Shown here: piece after piece, positions 25,536 through 34,868 of the stretch
How the letters are laid out: each line of letters starts with the position of its first letter
Numbering within the stretch: the stretch's first letter is position 1
Origin: Nocardia sp. NRRL S-836
Lineage (GTDB): Bacteria > Actinomycetota > Actinomycetes > Mycobacteriales > Pseudonocardiaceae
Direction: 5' to 3'
Length of the DNA stretch: 64,000 nucleotides
NCBI RefSeq assembly: GCF_001279525.1
Contig: NZ_LGDY01000124.1
Coordinates: forward strand, 106,646 to 170,645
The notes under the pieces: generated by a model
Told to the model about the DNA's origin: nothing
Database searches by the model: none
Seen by the model: only the letters and a program-made list of their open reading frames with translations
Program-made: the position numbers and the translations under genes

Positions 25536-26453
25536 TTGCGCATCAAGGCACTCGGCTTCTTCGCGGTTCTCGCGCTCAGTCTGACGATCACCCCGGCATC
25601 TGCCGCGAGCTGGCCTGGCGGGTCAGCGTCGGTGGCGGACGCGGCGGACACGTTCGATTCCAACCTCAGCGGGCTCTCCTTCGAGGGACAGAACGTGGTG
25701 TGGGCCGTGCGGAACGGGCCCAGCACGCTGTACCGGCTCGTGCCCGACGGCGGGCGGTGGCGGATCGACCAGACCAGGTCGTTGCGGTTCAAGGACGGGC
25801 AGGGTGACCCGGACGCCGAAGGTGTGGTCAGCACGCCGGACGGGTTGTTCGTGGTGAGCGAGCGGGACAACGACGCGGATGTGAGCGCGCCGACCGTGCT
25901 CCGGTACGGGACCGGGTCGAACGCGACCGCGGAGTGGAAGCTGTCCGGCATGCCGCGGGTCGACCCCAACGACGGACCGGAGGGGATCGCGTTCCTGCCG
26001 GACTCGTTCCTCACCGCCGGCGGGTTCAAGGACGACACGGGCAAGCTCTACAACCCGGCCGACTACCCGGGCCACGGCAGCGGGCTCTTCGCGGTGGGGC
26101 TGGAGGCGACCGGCACGATCTACCTGTACGCGTTGCAGGACAGCGGGTCCAGGCTGGTCGCGAAGTTCGCGAGCGGGCAGAGCCAGGTGATGGAGTTGGA
26201 GTTCGACGGCAGCAGGCTGTGGGCCACCTGCGACGACCACTGCAAGGGGCGCGCGACGACGCTCGCGGTCAGTGGCGGGAAGTTCCGGGTCACGGCGACG
26301 TACGACCGGCCGTCGAAGCTGCCGAACGTGAACCTCGAAGGGTTCGCGATCGCGCCGAACTGCGTCAACGGCAAGAAGACCGTGCTGTGGGCCGATGACG
26401 ACAACACCGACGGCCATTCGTTGTACAAGGGCACCTTGAACTGCACGGTCTGA
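25536..26453 (+). CDS. Secreted beta-propeller-like protein
   Basis: 305 residues from a TTG at 25536, chosen because GAGAAGG lies 11 nt upstream and the next residues make a good Sec signal (RIKALGFFAVLALSLTITPASA). The mature part has repeating beta-blade-like stretches (GQNVVWAVRNG, PDGLFVVSERDND, EGIAFLPDSF, NLEGFAIAP) and acidic loops (DDDNTDG) suggestive of calcium. Resembles esterase-like phytase or SMP-30 type propellers, but no catalytic set can be assigned. Two cysteine pairs probably form disulfides. Confidence 0.75.
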   Translation: MRIKALGFFAVLALSLTITPASAASWPGGSASVADAADTFDSNLSGLSFEGQNVVWAVRNGPSTLYRLVPDGGRWRIDQTRSLRFKDGQGDPDAEGVVSTPDGLFVVSERDNDADVSAPTVLRYGTGSNATAEWKLSGMPRVDPNDGPEGIAFLPDSFLTAGGFKDDTGKLYNPADYPGHGSGLFAVGLEATGTIYLYALQDSGSRLVAKFASGQSQVMELEFDGSRLWATCDDHCKGRATTLAVSGGKFRVTATYDRPSKLPNVNLEGFAIAPNCVNGKKTVLWADDDNTDGHSLYKGTLNCTV

Positions 26454-26487
26454 GGGACTGTCGGGGTGCGGAGCTAGGCTGCCGCGC

Positions 26488-27840
26488 GTGACCGCACCCC
26501 ACATCCCCGGCCTCACCCTCCTGAGACCGCTCGGCTCCGGCGGTTTCGCCACCGTCTACCGGGCCCACCAGTCCCAGCTGAACCGCGACGTCGCCGTGAA
26601 GATCGACAACCGGGTGCTGGCGGACGAGCGGGACCGCAGGCGGTTCGTGCGGGAGGCGCACGCGGCGGCCAAGCTGAGCGGGCATCCGCACGTCGTCGGG
26701 GTGCATGACGCGAACATCACGCACAACGGCACGCCCTACCTGGTCATGGAGCTGTGCGACGGCGGGTCGCTGGCGGACCGGTTGGAGGAGCAGGGGCGGC
26801 TGCCGGCGGAGCAGGTCAGGGATCTGGGGATCAAGCTCGCGGACGCGCTCGCCGCGGCGCACGCGGAGGGCGTGCTGCACCGGGACATCAAGCCGGGCAA
26901 CATCCTCGTTGACCGGTACGGGACGCCGAAGCTCGCGGACTTCGGGCTGGCGGCGTTGCTGGACGCGCAGGGCGGGAGCACGGTCACGCGGGACGCGTTG
27001 AGCCCCAGTTTCGCGCCGCCAGAGGCGTTCGCGATGGCGCAGCCGACGGTGCAGGCGGACGTGTACTCGCTGGCGGCCACGCTCTACACGTTGCTGGCGG
27101 GCAAGCCGCCGCGGCCGGTGCCGTGGCCGATCACCAGTTTCGACCACCTCGGTGAGGTGCTGCGCAAGCCGGTGCCGGCGGTCGACGGGGTGCCGCAGGC
27201 GTTGCACGACACCATCGCTCGTGCACTGCACCCGGACACCACGCAACGCACGGCGAGTGCGGCGCAGTTGCGGGACGAGCTGCGCAGCCTCACGCCGCAG
27301 CCGCAGTCCAAGCGCGGCAGGAACGTCTGGCCCTTCGTCGCCGCCGCGGTCGTCGTCGCGGTCACCGCGGGGGCGCTCGTGTGGAGCCTCGGCGACAAGG
27401 AGAAGGCCGCGGCGCAGAACCCCGGCCCACAGCAGCCGCAGTCGGCGAAGCTGGAGGAGGTGCCGCCGTACCTCAGGGCGTGCGGGGACAAGTTCTGCGT
27501 CGACAAGGCGACGTGCGTCTTCGGCATCAACCACATCGGTGGGCAGGCGGCGACGGGCAGGCGGGTCGAGTGCTCGGACGAGCACGGCTGGGAGGTCTTC
27601 GCGGGTGGCTGGTTGTCGGGTGCCATCCCGAAGATCGGCAGTGAGGAGCTGGTCCGGCAGCCGCAGGTCGTCTCGACCTGCACCGGTGAGCTCATGCAGG
27701 CGAACAAGCGGCCCACCGCGGACATCACCGGCTGGCAGATCGAGGCGCTCGGCTTCGAGGACGGCGGCCGGTCGTACTTCCTCTGCGTGGCCTCACCGGC
27801 AGAAGGCGGCTGGCTCTTCACGAGCGCGTTCGGCAGCTAA
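26488..27840 (+). CDS. Membrane Ser/Thr protein kinase
   Basis: 450 residues. The kinase domain (1-265) has GSGGFATVY, AVKID (ATP lysine), catalytic HRDIKPGNIL and ADFGLA, so it should be active. A basic juxtamembrane stretch precedes one transmembrane helix (~278-296: PFVAAAVVVAVTAGALV). The ~150-residue outside domain has six cysteines (CGDKFCVDKATC, CTGELM) and no PASTA repeats, so the sensed ligand is unknown. GTG start. No obvious partner phosphatase nearby. Confidence 0.92.
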   Translation: MTAPHIPGLTLLRPLGSGGFATVYRAHQSQLNRDVAVKIDNRVLADERDRRRFVREAHAAAKLSGHPHVVGVHDANITHNGTPYLVMELCDGGSLADRLEEQGRLPAEQVRDLGIKLADALAAAHAEGVLHRDIKPGNILVDRYGTPKLADFGLAALLDAQGGSTVTRDALSPSFAPPEAFAMAQPTVQADVYSLAATLYTLLAGKPPRPVPWPITSFDHLGEVLRKPVPAVDGVPQALHDTIARALHPDTTQRTASAAQLRDELRSLTPQPQSKRGRNVWPFVAAAVVVAVTAGALVWSLGDKEKAAAQNPGPQQPQSAKLEEVPPYLRACGDKFCVDKATCVFGINHIGGQAATGRRVECSDEHGWEVFAGGWLSGAIPKIGSEELVRQPQVVSTCTGELMQANKRPTADITGWQIEALGFEDGGRSYFLCVASPAEGGWLFTSAFGS

Positions 27841-27903
27841 CAGATCCCCTTCGGGTCCGGCAGCTGGAAAATCCACTTGCGACGGGTCGTAACGTGGACC
27901 GCT

Positions 27904-28689
27904 GTGCGTGTTCACGCCGATTTGATCATTGCTGGGTTCCGAAGGTACTCGACCTACCGACAAGCGATGCTGGCCGGGATGACCACGAACGTGGTCTTCG
28001 GCCTGTTGCGGGTCGCCGTGCTCGTCGCCGCTCTCAAGGCGGCGAACGGCGAGATCGCGGAGTACGACGTCGCTGCTGCCAACACGTACGTCTGGATCGG
28101 GCAGGGGCTGCTCGGGTTCGTCCTGCTGTGGGGACAGAACGAGCTCGCCGAGCGCGTGCGATCCGGTGACGTCGTCGTCGACCTGTACCGGCCGTGGCAC
28201 CTGCTGAGCGCACTGCTCGCCCAGGACCTCGGGCGCGGCGGGTACGCGTTCCTGACCAGGCTCGCGCCGCCGATGCTGTTCGGCATGCTGGTGTTCCCGT
28301 TCCGGTTCCCCGACAACCCCGTGCGGTGGCCGCTGTTCCTGCTCAGCGCGGTCATCGCGCTGGTGGTGAGCTTCGGGGTGCGGTTCCTCGTGGAGGTCAG
28401 CGCGTTCTGGCTGCTCGACAACCGCGGGCTGTACGGGTTCTGGAACGTCACGTCCGGCCTGCTGTGCGGGCTGACCGTGCCGATCGCGTTCTTCCCGCAG
28501 TGGGCGCGGGACGCGTTGTGGATGAGCCCGTTCCCGGCGCTGCTGCAGGCGCCGATCGACGTGTTCCTCGGCCACGGCAGTGCCGTGGAACTGCTGCTGT
28601 ACCAGGTGTTCTGGGCCGTCGTCGTGCTGGGGCTCGGCCACCTGGCCCTGCAACGCGCGGTGCGCAGGGTGGTGGTGCAGGGTGGCTGA
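27904..28689 (+). CDS. ABC-2 type permease (DUF990-like)
   Basis: 261 residues with about six transmembrane helices, resembling ABC-2 permeases of the DUF990 group. First gene of a tight three-gene exporter operon: its stop overlaps the next permease by 8 nt. The GTG at 27904 is chosen because upstream codons lack hydrophobic or family character. Substrate unknown; related sets are often linked to drug or peptide export. Confidence 0.85.
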   Translation: MRVHADLIIAGFRRYSTYRQAMLAGMTTNVVFGLLRVAVLVAALKAANGEIAEYDVAAANTYVWIGQGLLGFVLLWGQNELAERVRSGDVVVDLYRPWHLLSALLAQDLGRGGYAFLTRLAPPMLFGMLVFPFRFPDNPVRWPLFLLSAVIALVVSFGVRFLVEVSAFWLLDNRGLYGFWNVTSGLLCGLTVPIAFFPQWARDALWMSPFPALLQAPIDVFLGHGSAVELLLYQVFWAVVVLGLGHLALQRAVRRVVVQGG

Positions 28690-29479
28690 CGTCATCTACC
28701 CGCGGCTCATCGGCGCACGGCTCAGGAGCCAGATGTCCTACCGCGCCTCGTTCGCGATGGACTTCGTCACGCAGGTGATCGCGCAGTGGTACGAGCTGCT
28801 CGTGATCCTGGTGCTGTTCGGCCAGGTCCACGCGCTGGGCGGGTTCAGAAGGGACGAGGTGCTGCTGATGTACGCCTTCTCGGGGGCCGCGTTCGGCGTC
28901 GCGGACCTGTTCGCGGGGCAGCTCGACAACCTGCCGACCTACATCCGCACCGGCAGCTTCGACGTGCTGCTGATGCGACCGCTCGGCACGTTGCCGCAGA
29001 TCATGGTGTCCGACATCCGGTTGCGGCGGGTCGGGCGGATCGTCGGCGCGGTCGCCGTCATGGTCTACGCGCTGACGCACGCCGCGATCGACTGGACGCC
29101 GGCGAAGGTCGCGCTGGTGGTCATGACACCGGTCGCGGGCGCGGTCATCTTCAGCTCGGTCTGGGTGGTCGCGTGCTCGATCTGCTTCTGGATCGTGGAC
29201 GGCCGCGAGTTCGCCAACGCGGTCACCTACGGCGGCAACGCCTTCGCGTCGTACCCGGTCAACGTCTACACGCGGCCGCTGCGCTGGCTGATGGCGTTCG
29301 TCGTGCCGGGTGCGTTCGTCGCGTACTACCCGAGCCTCGCGCTGCTCGGGAAGCAGGACCCGCTCGGCCTGCCCGGCTGGGTCGGTTGGACATCACCGCT
29401 CGTCGCGGCGCTGGCGGCGGTGGTCGCCGGGCTGGTGTGGCGGTTCGCGGTCAGGCACTACCGGGGAACGGGATCATGA
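28682..29479 (+). CDS. ABC-2 type permease, second subunit
   Basis: 265 residues, about six transmembrane helices, homologous in style to the preceding permease but with its own sequence (IYPRLIGARLRSQMSYR at the cytosolic N-terminus). GTG start within the end of the previous gene, and its own stop overlaps the ATG of the ATPase (ATGA). The two permeases likely form a heterodimeric pore. Confidence 0.87.
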   Translation: MADVIYPRLIGARLRSQMSYRASFAMDFVTQVIAQWYELLVILVLFGQVHALGGFRRDEVLLMYAFSGAAFGVADLFAGQLDNLPTYIRTGSFDVLLMRPLGTLPQIMVSDIRLRRVGRIVGAVAVMVYALTHAAIDWTPAKVALVVMTPVAGAVIFSSVWVVACSICFWIVDGREFANAVTYGGNAFASYPVNVYTRPLRWLMAFVVPGAFVAYYPSLALLGKQDPLGLPGWVGWTSPLVAALAAVVAGLVWRFAVRHYRGTGS

Positions 29480-30447
29480 TCGAGGTCAGGGAGCTCCGCA
29501 GGGAGTTCGAGGTCGCCACGTCCAAGGGCTTGCGGCGCAACTACCGGACCGTCACCGCGGTGGACGGCGTCTCGTTCGACGTGGCGGCGGGTGAGGCCGT
29601 CGGGTACGTCGGGCCGAACGGTGCCGGCAAGTCGACGACCATCAAGATGCTGACCGGGATCCTGGTGCCGACCAGCGGCCACATCCGGGTCAGCGGTGTC
29701 GACCCGGCCAGGCAGCGGCGCGATCTCGCCAAGCGGATCGGTGTCGTGTTCGGCCAGCGCAGCCAGCTGTGGTGGGACCTGCCGCTGCGGGACAGCTTCG
29801 ACCTGCTGCGGTCGATCTACCGGGTGCCGCCGCCGGACTACCGGGAGCGCCTGGACGAGTGCGTCGAGCTCCTCGGCCTGCGCGAGTTCCTGCTCACGCC
29901 GGTGCGGCAGCTCTCGCTGGGCCAGCGGATGCGCGGCGAGATCACCGCGGCCCTGCTGCACGCGCCGGAGCTGCTGGTGCTGGACGAGCCGACGATCGGC
30001 CTGGACCTGGAGTCGAAGGAACGCCTGCGGGAGTTCCTCAAGGACATCAACACCCGGCGCGGCACCACGCTGCTGCTGACCACGCACGACCTGGACGACA
30101 TCGAACGCCTCTGCCCGCGGCTGATGGTGATCGACCACGGCCGGGTGCTCGCCGACGGACCGCTCGACGCGCTGCGCGAGGAGGTCACGCCGGACCGGGA
30201 GCTGGTCATCGACCTGCGGGAACCCGGACCGGCGCCGGACGTCCCAGGAGTGACGGCGGTGCGCAGCGCGGCGAACGGGATGCGCCACCACCTCACGTTC
30301 CGGCGTGCGGAGACGACGGCGGCACAGTTGATCACCAGGGTGGTGGGGCAGGTGGAGGTGCACGACCTCGCCGTCGTGGAGCCCGAGATCGACGACGTCA
30401 TCCGGAAGCTCTACCAGCGCCAGGTCGAAGAACACACCCACCGGTAG
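29476..30447 (+). CDS. ABC transporter ATP-binding protein
   Basis: 323 residues. Walker A GPNGAGKST, signature LSLGQRMRGE, Walker B LLVLDEPTIGLD and the switch histidine in LLTTHDL are all intact. A ~90-residue C-terminal extension of DrrA/NodI type (RELVIDLREPG, then AETTAAQLI) follows. The N-terminal segment has the long loop between the first strands seen in partners of DUF990 permeases. Last gene of the exporter operon. Confidence 0.93.
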   Translation: MIEVRELRREFEVATSKGLRRNYRTVTAVDGVSFDVAAGEAVGYVGPNGAGKSTTIKMLTGILVPTSGHIRVSGVDPARQRRDLAKRIGVVFGQRSQLWWDLPLRDSFDLLRSIYRVPPPDYRERLDECVELLGLREFLLTPVRQLSLGQRMRGEITAALLHAPELLVLDEPTIGLDLESKERLREFLKDINTRRGTTLLLTTHDLDDIERLCPRLMVIDHGRVLADGPLDALREEVTPDRELVIDLREPGPAPDVPGVTAVRSAANGMRHHLTFRRAETTAAQLITRVVGQVEVHDLAVVEPEIDDVIRKLYQRQVEEHTHR

Positions 30448-30506
30448 TGGCACGTCGGTAGAGTCGGACGTGACACAAACGGACACTTCGGGCAAAGGGA
30501 GAGCGA

Positions 30507-30854
30507 ATGCGCCTAGTCGGACCGCTGGCGGCAGCCGTCATCGCGTTGGGCAGCTTGACGGCCTGCGACACCATCCAGGGCGTCAGCGACACCGCGGACA
30601 AGGTGAAGCTGTGCGCTGACGCGATCCAGTTGGTCGGGTTCTCGCCGGACCTGAGCGACCCGCAGAAGGCGCTGGAAGACACCAAGGCCAAGGCCACGGA
30701 ACTGGAGAACCTCGCCGGCTCCGCTCCGGACGAGCAGGTGAAGAAGGCGCTGCAGGAAGCCGCGAACGGCATGCAGAACGTCAACTCGGCGGCCGACTGG
30801 GTCACCCAGAAGGCGGACTTGGTCGCGAAGGTCTCCTCGGCCTGCGGTGGATGA
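30507..30854 (+). CDS. Small predicted lipoprotein
   Basis: 115 residues with a lipoprotein signal: basic start, hydrophobic core and lipobox LTAC (Cys 20). The mature part is helical and Ala/Lys/Asp-rich, with two further cysteines (LCADAI and SACGG), probably disulfide bonded. GGGAGAG lies just before the ATG. No family recognised. It follows the ABC operon by 59 nt in the same direction, but a separate promoter is likely. Confidence 0.8.
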   Translation: MRLVGPLAAAVIALGSLTACDTIQGVSDTADKVKLCADAIQLVGFSPDLSDPQKALEDTKAKATELENLAGSAPDEQVKKALQEAANGMQNVNSAADWVTQKADLVAKVSSACGG

Positions 30855-30940
30855 GTCCGCAAGCCCCTGTTGCGCACCTCCGGTGGCGGCCTAGGCTTTG
30901 ACGCCTGACCTCTTGCCGCACCCGGAGGTGTTGCAGCGCC

Positions 30941-31132
30941 ATGCAAGCGACAGTTGGTGACCGGCTCCACGTCCACAGCCGTTCGATCGGTCTCGAGGAA
31001 CGCCTCGGCGAGATCCTCGAGGTCCGCGGCACCGACGGTGCCCCGCCCTACCTGGTCCGCTTCAACGACGGGCACGAGGGCCTCGTGTTCCCCGGGCCCG
31101 ACTGCGTCGTCAAGCCACGCGGGACCGTCTAA
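30941..31132 (+). CDS. DUF1918 protein
   Basis: 63 residues: GDRLHVHSRSIG and PPYLVRFNDGHEGLVFPG are the hallmark of DUF1918, a small beta-barrel family of actinobacteria with unknown role. GGAGG precedes the ATG. The stop overlaps that of the convergent IMPase-family gene by 4 nt. Confidence 0.9.
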   Translation: MQATVGDRLHVHSRSIGLEERLGEILEVRGTDGAPPYLVRFNDGHEGLVFPGPDCVVKPRGTV

Positions 31133-31950
31133 CCGAGCGCAGTCGCGATCAGCTCCTCGGCCAGCTGGGGAGTCGCTGCCGCCACGCCCGACCACCGGCG
31201 GGACAGGTCGGGGTCGAACGTGAACGGCCGGCCGTGCAGGTCGACCAGCACCCCACCGGCAGCGGGCACCGTGACCAGCGCCGTGGCCAGGTCCATGATC
31301 CGGTGTGTATCGGTTCCGGGATCGATGAAGCCGTCGACCGTGCCCTCCGCGACCAGCATGGTCTCCAGGCACGTCGTGCACAGCACGCGGATGCGGTCCG
31401 CGCGGTTCGCGATGCGCAGCCACGCGTCCTGAGTGCCGGTCTTGGGCCGCATCAGGCAGATCGACGCGCCGTCCAGCGACGTGCGTTCGGTCGTGCGGAA
31501 CGGGGTGTCGACTCCCGCGCGCGCATGCCACGCACGGCCCGTGTCGAACCACGTGGTCAACGCTTCGTTCGCCGTGCCGTCAACGACCACGACACCGGCG
31601 AAGCACGAGAGGGGCACGCCGAACGCGGCGTTCGCGGACCCGTCGACCGGGTCGATGACGAGGGTGACGGCCGAGCCGTTGTCGACGAACCCGGCTTCCT
31701 CGGAGAGCAGGTTCACGCGGTTGCGGTGGATCGACTCCAGGATCGCGTCCTCGACGATGCGGTCGACGCGCATCGTCGGTGTTCCGTCGGCGCCGTCCGC
31801 TACTTCTTCGCGGAGCTCCAGGCGCGTGTGCAGGGATCGGGCGCGTCCGTACGCCGCTGACGCCGCACGGGCGGCGTCAGCGAGCGCGGGATGCACGTCG
31901 TCGGAGAGCTGTGGCTGGGGCACGTCCCATGGAATGCGCACGTGCCCCAC
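31129..31950 (-). CDS. Inositol monophosphatase family protein
   Basis: 273 residues. Metal-binding motifs of the IMPase superfamily: LLSEEAGF, then DPVDGSANA, and a late IMDLATALV replacing the usual WDxAA. These enzymes remove phosphate from inositol, fructose or nucleotide phosphates. The Trp-Asp of the last motif is changed to Met-Asp, so specificity may differ. GTG start; it ends convergent with DUF1918. Confidence 0.86.
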   Translation of the reverse strand: MGHVRIPWDVPQPQLSDDVHPALADAARAASAAYGRARSLHTRLELREEVADGADGTPTMRVDRIVEDAILESIHRNRVNLLSEEAGFVDNGSAVTLVIDPVDGSANAAFGVPLSCFAGVVVVDGTANEALTTWFDTGRAWHARAGVDTPFRTTERTSLDGASICLMRPKTGTQDAWLRIANRADRIRVLCTTCLETMLVAEGTVDGFIDPGTDTHRIMDLATALVTVPAAGGVLVDLHGRPFTFDPDLSRRWSGVAAATPQLAEELIATALG

Positions 31951-31966
31951 CTTGCCACTAACCGGC

Positions 31967-33394
<1,428 letters not shown>

Positions 33395-33412
33395 AAGCCA
33401 GTGAGGTAGCTC

Positions 33413-34228
33413 GTGATTGAACTGAAGTCGCCTGCGGAGATCGACCGCATGCACGTGACCGGGCGCTTCGTGGCCGAGGTCCTCACCGAGGTCGGCCGGC
33501 TCGCCGACGTGGGCGTCAACCTCATGGACCTGGAGCACCACGTCCGCGGCATGATCTCCGACCGTGGCGCCGTGTCCTGCTACTGGGACTACGCGCCGTC
33601 GTTCGGCAAGGGCCCGTTCCGCAACGTCATCTGCCTGTCGGTCAACGACGCCGTGCTCCACGGCCTGCCGCACGACTACGTGCTGCGCGACGGCGATGTG
33701 CTCACCGCCGACATCGCCGTGGGCATCGACGGCTGGGTGGCCGACTCCGCGCGCACGGTCATCGTCGGCACGCCCGCCGAGGAGGACCAGCGGATCGTGC
33801 GCGCCACCGAGGAGGCTCTGGAGGCGGCGATCGCGGTGGCCCGTCCCGGCAACCGGCTGGGCGACCTGTCGGCGGCGATCTACCAGGTGGCCCGCTCCTA
33901 CGGCTACCCGGTCAACACGGAGTTCGGCGGCCACGGCATCGGCCGCACCATGCACGAGGACCCGCACGTGTCGAACAAGGGCCACGCCGGTCGCGGCATG
34001 ACCCTCAAGCCGGGCCTGACGCTCGCGCTCGAACCGTGGCTCGCCCGCACCACCGACAAGATCGTCTACGACCCGGACGGCTGGACCATCCGCTCGGCCG
34101 ACGGCTCCCGCACGGCGCACTCCGAGCACACGGTCGCGATCACCGAGGACGCTCCCCTGGTGCTCACGCGCCGCGAGTCCGAAAACGTCGCTCCCGTCGA
34201 ACACGTGAGCGACGCTCCGGCACACTAG
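33413..34228 (+). CDS. map: Type I methionine aminopeptidase
   Basis: 271 residues. The five metal ligands are visible in order: Asp in DIAVGIDGW, Asp in ADSARTV, His in GGHGIGRTMHE, Glu in LALEPWL and Glu in HSEHTV, with the substrate His in NDAVLHGLPH. Removes N-terminal methionine. Actinomycetes usually carry more than one Map; this copy has its own XRE regulator and is probably the accessory one. GTG start with GAGGTAG upstream. Confidence 0.93.
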   Translation: MIELKSPAEIDRMHVTGRFVAEVLTEVGRLADVGVNLMDLEHHVRGMISDRGAVSCYWDYAPSFGKGPFRNVICLSVNDAVLHGLPHDYVLRDGDVLTADIAVGIDGWVADSARTVIVGTPAEEDQRIVRATEEALEAAIAVARPGNRLGDLSAAIYQVARSYGYPVNTEFGGHGIGRTMHEDPHVSNKGHAGRGMTLKPGLTLALEPWLARTTDKIVYDPDGWTIRSADGSRTAHSEHTVAITEDAPLVLTRRESENVAPVEHVSDAPAH

Positions 34229-34232
34229 CGGC

Positions 34233-34850
34233 GTGGACACCGGACTCGAAGAGGTCGGCGAGGACTACGCCGACGCGAACCTGCCGAACCAGCACTGGGA
34301 GAAGCGGTCCTTCACCGACTGCGACTTCACCGAGGCCGATCTCCGCGAGCTCGTGACGACGGGGTGCACGTTCACCCGGTGCGACTTCACCAGGACCGAC
34401 CTCGGTGAGTCGAGGCACCACGCGACGGCGTTCCGCCAGTGCACGTTCGACCGCACGGTGCTGACGCGGTCGAGCTTCACGTCGTGCAGCCTGATGGGGT
34501 CGAACTTCGTCGACTGCGTGCTGCGGCCGGTCACCTTCACCGAGGTCGACTTCACGCTGGCGTCGTTCGTGAAGGCACCGCTGCACGGCCTGAAGCTCGC
34601 CGGCCAGCGGTTCCGCGAGACGAACCTCAGCGAGGCCGACCTGCGCAAGACCGACCTCAGCGGCGCCGACCTGATGGGCGCGCGGCTGCTCGACGCGAAG
34701 CTCGACGGGGCGGACCTGCGCGGGGCGCACGTCGACGCGAACGGGCTCCGGCAGGCCAAGCTCGCCGGAGCCCTGATCGACATCGACACCGCCATCGCGT
34801 TCGCGGCGGCCTACGGGCTGGTGGTGTCACACGGGCCGGAATCGAGCTAG
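34233..34850 (+). CDS. Pentapeptide-repeat protein
   Basis: 205 residues, mostly A(D/N)LxX repeats forming a right-handed quadrilateral helix: SFTDCDFTEADL, CTFTRCDFTRTDL, NLSEADLRKTDLSGADL and DGADLRGAHVDANGL. A break near residues 115-128 interrupts the repeats. Some such proteins mimic DNA and protect gyrase (Qnr/MfpA); length and architecture are compatible with that, but no specific evidence. GTG start 4 nt after map. Confidence 0.88.
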   Translation: MDTGLEEVGEDYADANLPNQHWEKRSFTDCDFTEADLRELVTTGCTFTRCDFTRTDLGESRHHATAFRQCTFDRTVLTRSSFTSCSLMGSNFVDCVLRPVTFTEVDFTLASFVKAPLHGLKLAGQRFRETNLSEADLRKTDLSGADLMGARLLDAKLDGADLRGAHVDANGLRQAKLAGALIDIDTAIAFAAAYGLVVSHGPESS

Positions 34851-34868
34851 CCGGCCCGTGCCACACCG